Source: a virus. Taken from it: 30,262 nt of DNA. This document shows positions 26,264 through 30,262 of this stretch, piece after piece. Position 1 is the first letter of the stretch. Each line of letters starts with the position of its first letter. The stretch lies in the IMG/VR virus record IMGVR_UViG_3300044547_000565, positions 1 through 30,262 of that record. One strand, written 5' to 3'. The translations under genes were made by a program, and so were the position numbers. Below the pieces are notes generated by a model. The model had not been told where the DNA came from, searched no databases, and was given only the letters and a program-made list of their open reading frames with translations.

Positions 26264-26584
26264 TTAGGAAATTGTTACGCGGGCCTCGATTAGCCTGTAG
26301 TCAAAGCCATCTGGCCTTTGGACGTTGATGGTTAGCTGTGCTCCAAACTGCACCGCAAGAGCTGTTGTCTGCGTATTGGTGAGCCTAAGTGACACAACGT
26401 CAACATGCGGACGCTCAACGCTCGGAGTGGTCAGCGATGCCCCAGCAGCAGTCTTGAGAGTCGGCGTCACCACCCAATCCGTTAGATCCGCGTATTGGCT
26501 GCACGCGCCGTCTTCCTGGAGCTTGAAACTAAAATCCCAGTCCGCCCCTCTCTGTATCGTGGATGAAGTTTGGACGGCGACCAT
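26264..26584 (-). CDS. Hypothetical tail protein, beta-sandwich-like
   Basis: Protein of 106 aa rich in Thr, Val and Ala. Alternating strands (WVVTPTLKTA, VVSLRLTNTQTTALAV, LTINVQRPDGFDYRLIEARVTI) suggest an Ig- or BppU-like N-terminal fold seen in baseplate or tail-tip proteins of phages. The start shares a base with the previous stop (TAATG), and the next gene follows one base after the stop. It is probably a tail-tip adaptor for fibres; the fold is inferred from the pattern, not proven. Confidence 0.65.
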   Translation of the reverse strand: MVAVQTSSTIQRGADWDFSFKLQEDGACSQYADLTDWVVTPTLKTAAGASLTTPSVERPHVDVVSLRLTNTQTTALAVQFGAQLTINVQRPDGFDYRLIEARVTIS

Positions 26585-26817
26585 TATATTCTGTGGCCTT
26601 GGGGCAAGTAATTAAGAGCCGAGTCGCAGCACCCGCTTACAGGCTGCGCGCCATCCGGCCATGCTCTAGCCGCGATCTCGTCCGCGACGCTTGGCAGTTT
26701 GCCAAGTGGACACTTTGGAGCGTCCGCTAGGATGTCCCATCGCCCAGGGCAGCCTGCGTACTGATCGCAGTTTAAGCACACTCCTGAGCGTTTGTCAGCA
26801 AGCCATTGCGGTATCAT
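26584..26817 (-). CDS. Cysteine-rich small protein in the tail-tip operon
   Basis: Protein of 77 aa with Cys at 14, 17, 23, 36, 63 and 64. The spacing C-x2-C-x5-C-x12-C plus an adjacent Cys pair suggests metal (zinc or Fe-S) binding. It is unusual among the structural genes around it. The start overlaps the previous stop (ATGA) and the stop overlaps the next start (TAATG), so it is truly part of this operon. Lambda gpL of the tail tip also carries a metal centre, but I see no sequence match to gpL. Function unknown. Confidence 0.65.
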   Translation of the reverse strand: MIPQWLADKRSGVCLNCDQYAGCPGRWDILADAPKCPLGKLPSVADEIAARAWPDGAQPVSGCCDSALNYLPQGHRI

Positions 26818-27416
26818 GCCGTGGTCAACGTATAGTTCATTGTTCCTGTGCCAATTGCGGGGTCAAAAGCAAAATCTCTGTAGTAAGTGATTTCGCCACC
26901 CGGCTCAATTTTTGGATAAAGCCCAATTGCAAGCTGTTCCCCGTCTTCTGCGATAATAAAAACAAGTCCCTCTGTCACTTTATTGGATTTGCTCCAAACA
27001 CCAAAGCCGCACGAATAAAATGGATCGGACGTGTCTTCTGGCTTGTACAAACCAGAGACAAAAAACGGAACATTGCTGGCAGCGGAACCAAAAATGCCAG
27101 CCATTCTGGGCAGACCTCCATCGGAACTTGTAACCTCAAGAGGGTAAGATATATTGGCCTGCACTTCTGCGGTAATAAAAAAGCGGTCTAAATTGTTCCA
27201 ACCGCTTCGTTTAGCATATTGCTTATCGTACCCTGAGCCGCATCGCATTCCCCTGCGGCTGTAAGGAGGGGCAACATCCGGCCATGTAGCCTCGCCGGAA
27301 ATTGTGATCGTAATTGGAGTGTTAGGATCGTTTGGGTTTTCGACTTCATATGAGCAGTTTGCCGAAATGCTCATGCCGGAGAGACTAATTTTATGTTGCC
27401 ACTCGTAACAGTTCAT
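26814..27416 (-). CDS. Hypothetical tail protein
   Basis: Protein of 200 aa, strand-rich, with a Cys- and Trp-containing N-terminus (NCYEWQHKISLSGMSISANCSYE) and an Asp/Asn/Pro/Thr-rich early part (VENPNDPNTPITITISGEATWPD). Aromatic residues are frequent. No family is recognised. It follows the repeat protein at 27417 without a gap and precedes the Cys-rich gene with an ATGA overlap. Both its position and its beta-rich sequence suggest a tail-tip or baseplate component. Confidence 0.7.
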   Translation of the reverse strand: MNCYEWQHKISLSGMSISANCSYEVENPNDPNTPITITISGEATWPDVAPPYSRRGMRCGSGYDKQYAKRSGWNNLDRFFITAEVQANISYPLEVTSSDGGLPRMAGIFGSAASNVPFFVSGLYKPEDTSDPFYSCGFGVWSKSNKVTEGLVFIIAEDGEQLAIGLYPKIEPGGEITYYRDFAFDPAIGTGTMNYTLTTA

Positions 27417-28745
27417 TTAGCTGCTCCAATCTAGCAAACAAGGATTTGGCTGCGGTTGGGAGCACACGTTTGCAATGCTGGTGATGGCTTCGGGAGATCC
27501 CCCAACCGTTACAGTTGCGATAAGGATGTACTGCATTGTGCCAGTGTTTTGCAGTAAGTCGTTACTCTGCAAAATAGTAATTGCGCTTGAATCTGAGCCG
27601 ATTGTCAGCGTTGAAATGTCCCAGTAAATTGCTGCGTAAATGTAGCAACTTTGAGAGATTTGCAAAATAAACGGCGGAAACCCATTTCCCATTCCGTCAG
27701 GGTAACGGCCTGCGATTAGGTTTTGGGCGACCTGTACCTTTAGGTCAGTTCCTTCGGTCGCATCGGTCACCGCAAAGTAATCGCAAGCCGATCCGCCTCC
27801 AGCCACAAAAGGCACTGCACAAGTGTTGAGGATGTACGATGCATACCAGTCCCCGTTTGCTCGCTGAGACAAATTAAGCTGCGCTAATTTGAAATAAACG
27901 TAAGTGGACGTGTTGTCTTGGTAAGAGTCTGATGCAAAAATTGTGATGTTGCCGGGTCCGGTTTGGATCACCCCGTTGTTCACGACCATCCCGCAATAGA
28001 TCACCCAAAAGCTTTGAGTGGTTGCCAGTGTGATGGTAAACGTGTCATTTAACGTCATGTTGTCTGGCAGCGCGTTGGCAACCAAGCCACTGCGGACCGT
28101 CACGCGTGCAACTCCGTCCCTGCTGTCATCCTCAACTAAAAACGGGCAAAAAGGAGCTGGGTGAGCAAATACAACCGGGCAAAGATTTTGAATCTCCGAG
28201 ATGTACGCGTTACCAGCGTCGTCTAGTTTCTTTTCGACAATTGCAACTAGGTATTTTTGATAGGTCGAACTGCCCTGCGTAAACTCTTTATCTACGCTGA
28301 TTGTGATGGCTGTGGTTGCTGGCAAAATCTCAGCCAACTGATCGACAAGAACATTGACATAAACGTAAACAAACTCAGGATCGTCACTTAGCGTAATTTT
28401 GTAGGCTGGAGCGTTAGGGTCGCCACTCATGCCATCTGGGTAACGGCCATCAGGGTAGTCGTCGCTAATTGTACCCAAAATTGGGTCTTGAGAAATTTGG
28501 ATTTTTACAATTAAGCCGCCATTTGGTTTTGGCTCCGAAACGTCTGTAACCTTAAACGGACAAGGCAAAGATGGCGATCCTCCTCCCCGCACTTGCTGAT
28601 CTACCACAATCGTAGTTCCACCAGGAGTGCGGTTAAATGTTCCACCAATCACTGATGTCACAGATGCAGACCGAACTGCATTACTGAGCTTGTTAAGGTC
28701 AGCACTGACTAATTCTAATCCCCGTCTGAATGCTGGAAGATCCAT
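27417..28745 (-). CDS. Tail protein with three related beta domains
   Basis: Protein of 442 aa from ATG 28745, one base after the previous stop. A short helix (MDLPAFRRGLELVSADLNKLSNAV) precedes three related units that open with CPFKVTDVS, CPFLVEDDS and CDYFAVTDA. They contain the loops RYPDGMSGDP, NALPDNMTL and RYPDGMGNG, and end in a strand with YLVAIV or YILIATV. The Cys residues recur at the same places and may be structural. It probably forms a tail-tip or fibre-hub part. No enzymatic motif is visible. Confidence 0.72.
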   Translation of the reverse strand: MDLPAFRRGLELVSADLNKLSNAVRSASVTSVIGGTFNRTPGGTTIVVDQQVRGGGSPSLPCPFKVTDVSEPKPNGGLIVKIQISQDPILGTISDDYPDGRYPDGMSGDPNAPAYKITLSDDPEFVYVYVNVLVDQLAEILPATTAITISVDKEFTQGSSTYQKYLVAIVEKKLDDAGNAYISEIQNLCPVVFAHPAPFCPFLVEDDSRDGVARVTVRSGLVANALPDNMTLNDTFTITLATTQSFWVIYCGMVVNNGVIQTGPGNITIFASDSYQDNTSTYVYFKLAQLNLSQRANGDWYASYILNTCAVPFVAGGGSACDYFAVTDATEGTDLKVQVAQNLIAGRYPDGMGNGFPPFILQISQSCYIYAAIYWDISTLTIGSDSSAITILQSNDLLQNTGTMQYILIATVTVGGSPEAITSIANVCSQPQPNPCLLDWSS

Positions 28746-28746
28746 T

Positions 28747-29358
28747 TTAGGTGTAAAGAACCGCTTCCCAATTACTGCCACGCGCACTACCTAAAAACTC
28801 TCGAGTAACGCGCCATTTTAAGCCTTCTTGTTGTCCAGAAAGCCCTGTCAAAATAAAGTTTACAGGTCCAACGTTACCACCGTATCCCGGATCTGAAATA
28901 ATTCCAACCTCAGACGCATTCGGTTCTGTGTCTTCTAATGTTGTGACTTTAATAACAATGCGCGGAGCAAAATAATTTGTAATTCCTTTTGTCCAAAGAG
29001 CATACAATGTGGAAAACTCAGTTCCAGTTTCGTCAGCAGGAGTCCATCCATTCAAATCTGGATTGTTTGGATTTTGCTTCCAGATTGCCCAGTCTTGTCT
29101 GTTTTTTTGACTTAATGGAGCAAAATAAGGATGGGACTCAACAGGTTCTTGTGTTGTTGAAACGTCCAACGCATAAACTGCAGGCATGTCATCAAAGTTT
29201 TCTTCGACAACTGTTACCACTCCATCAGTTTGCGTAACTCGATACGACCGGCAATCAGGAGAAGGATCTTCCCACTGAAATGCTTGTTTCGTAGTTGTTC
29301 GGGTAATTAACCCAGTTGGGTCTTTACTAACCTCAACTTGCGTTTCTGTAAGTGGCAT
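28747..29358 (-). CDS. Hypothetical tail protein after the tape measure
   Basis: Protein of 203 aa. It opens with LTETQVEVSKDPTGLITRTTTKQAFQWED, contains DWAIWKQNPNNPDLNGWTPADET in the middle, and has a C-terminal strand region (PVNFILTGLSGQQEGLKWRVTREFLG). It is the first gene after the tape measure, where distal tail or baseplate-hub proteins lie in lambda-like phages. No family is recognised. Three bases separate it from the tape measure stop, and its stop is one base before the next start. Confidence 0.7.
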   Translation of the reverse strand: MPLTETQVEVSKDPTGLITRTTTKQAFQWEDPSPDCRSYRVTQTDGVVTVVEENFDDMPAVYALDVSTTQEPVESHPYFAPLSQKNRQDWAIWKQNPNNPDLNGWTPADETGTEFSTLYALWTKGITNYFAPRIVIKVTTLEDTEPNASEVGIISDPGYGGNVGPVNFILTGLSGQQEGLKWRVTREFLGSARGSNWEAVLYT

Positions 29359-29361
29359 AAA

Positions 29362-30262
29362 TTAAGCAGTAAGCACCATGCTTCCAGATTGAGCCGGTGC
29401 GATTTGGTAGTCTTGTCCGCCCTGTTTTACTACGTCAATAAGCTGCTTAATGTAAGTACGAATGTCCTCCTGAATCCGAACAGACTGGTATGCCGGGGAG
29501 TTGTCTTGGCCTCCAGAAAGCAGAGCAGAACCGCCGCCAACTTTCTGCAAACTGGAAACGTCTGGCATGCCAATTGCAGCGCCAGTCATTGCTTTACGAA
29601 GAATGTCCATTCCAGTAGGCGATGCACCTGGTGTTGGATTGTTTTTGCGGGCCTCTTCATTTGCCTTTTCAATCTCAGCCATTCCCCGAGTTATGTAGGT
29701 GTCCTGAGTTGCTAGAGCACCTTCTTGGTAACCGCTTGGGCCTCGGTCGCCACCCAGTAGTTTTCCAAGATACATGGCAGGCGCAAAAAGTATCTCTGCC
29801 GCCTTGCTGAATGCTCGCACAACTAGGCTTGCAATATCAGCCATGTAAATGGTGATTTGTTTTCCAGCCAACGCAAACATGCTCAGCTCTTTGCCTGCCG
29901 TTACGCCAGCTTTGCTAAAGTCTAGCTTTTCTGACTTTTCCAGCACGTCCATCAGTTGCGGCAAAATCTCGGATGCAATCCCTACAAAAAATCCGCGAAT
30001 CTTGTTTCCCGTAAGCCCTAGAATGTCGCTTGCCTTTCCAAACACTCCAGCGTTTTGCAGCAACAGTTCTGCCTGATTGCCTAGCACTTTGCGAACTTCA
30101 TCCATGCCGCCAGCGGCAAAAACTGAAAGCAGTTTTGCTCCACTCTTGCCAAAAATCTCCATTGCTATTGCAGAGCGTTGCGCTGGGTTCTGGATTTCCG
30201 TAATGGCCTCCCCGATCTTCATCAACTGCTCATCAGCGTTAAGCCCTTGGATGTCGGCAATC
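29362..30262 (-). CDS. Tail tape measure protein, C-terminal part
   Basis: Continuation of the gene that starts at 474. From 30135 down to 29362 it adds 258 codons including the TAA stop, and 30136-30262 is the duplicated end. Visible features are the FGKSGAKLL motif, common in tape measure proteins of this class, long amphipathic helices, and one hydrophobic stretch (around ITIYMADIASLVV) that could be the membrane-interacting segment. The gene stops three bases before the next tail gene. At about 415 aa the protein is short for a siphovirus tape measure. I see no peptidase or lysozyme domain in it, although such domains are common in larger homologues. Confidence 0.85.
   Translation of the reverse strand, partial: IADIQGLNADEQLMKIGEAITEIQNPAQRSAIAMEIFGKSGAKLLSVFAAGGMDEVRKVLGNQAELLLQNAGVFGKASDILGLTGNKIRGFFVGIASEILPQLMDVLEKSEKLDFSKAGVTAGKELSMFALAGKQITIYMADIASLVVRAFSKAAEILFAPAMYLGKLLGGDRGPSGYQEGALATQDTYITRGMAEIEKANEEARKNNPTPGASPTGMDILRKAMTGAAIGMPDVSSLQKVGGGSALLSGGQDNSPAYQSVRIQEDIRTYIKQLIDVVKQGGQDYQIAPAQSGSMVLTA
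30136..30262. repeat. Terminal duplication of the contig (right copy)
   Basis: Exact copy of bases 1-127. Removing one copy and joining the ends restores one uninterrupted tape measure gene. A lambda-type (GpA) terminase normally cuts at cos sites, so the true virion ends probably lie elsewhere and this junction is an arbitrary assembly break. Confidence 0.95.

Overview
The window is a complete tailed-phage genome of about 30.1 kb. Bases 1-127 are repeated exactly at 30136-30262, so the contig closes into a circle of 30,135 bp, and the tape measure gene runs across the junction (474 down to 1, then 30135 down to 29362). Almost every gene is on the minus strand. One small basic gene at 20740-21003 is on the plus strand. 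I see no integrase, no recognisable CI-type repressor, no tRNA, no rRNA and no CRISPR array. The host cannot be named from the sequence. Head genes follow the lambda plan (GpA-type terminase, gpW, gpB-type portal, S49 protease, scaffold, coat). The phage is probably siphovirus-like with a short tail, judged from a tape measure of only about 415 aa and a lambda G/GT-type frameshift.

Layout in the direction of transcription (descending coordinates). 20740-20564 is a divergent control region with a strong minus-strand promoter and a 26-bp dyad. 20563-19489 holds small early genes, including a DUF3310 protein and a two-helix membrane protein. 19492-16087 is a recombination/replication block: three-module zinc-finger protein, Cas4/RecB-like nuclease, RuvC-like resolvase, RecT-like annealing protein and SSB. 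16041-12135 holds a DnaB/RepA-type helicase, a winged-helix initiator with iteron-like repeats inside its gene, ThyX and several tiny genes. 12134-11908 is a repeat-bearing spacer. 11907-9660 holds an HTH-like protein, a ParB-methyltransferase fusion and the small terminase. 9685-1 and then 30135-22589 is the morphogenesis operon (packaging, head, connector, tail tube, chaperones, tape measure, tail tip, fibres). 22592-21000 is the lysis cassette.

The genes are packed, many joined by ATGA or TAATG overlaps, which points to translational coupling. Intrinsic terminator-like hairpins sit inside the late operon after the large terminase, after the head protease and after the coat gene. They probably set expression ratios or are read through. 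A third of the coding capacity is tail and fibre genes, which share repeated modules (paralogous fibre N-termini, a short 'PIS...G..L.Y.GT.W' repeat in three consecutive genes, and a collagen-like stretch).

The best supported unusual elements are: a textbook A_AAA_AAC programmed -1 frameshift between the two tail assembly chaperone frames; a lambda-like 'origin inside the initiator gene' repeat array; promoters whose -10 box lies only 6-7 bases from the start codon (candidate leaderless mRNAs); and a set of 23-bp direct repeats in the only long spacer between early and late genes.
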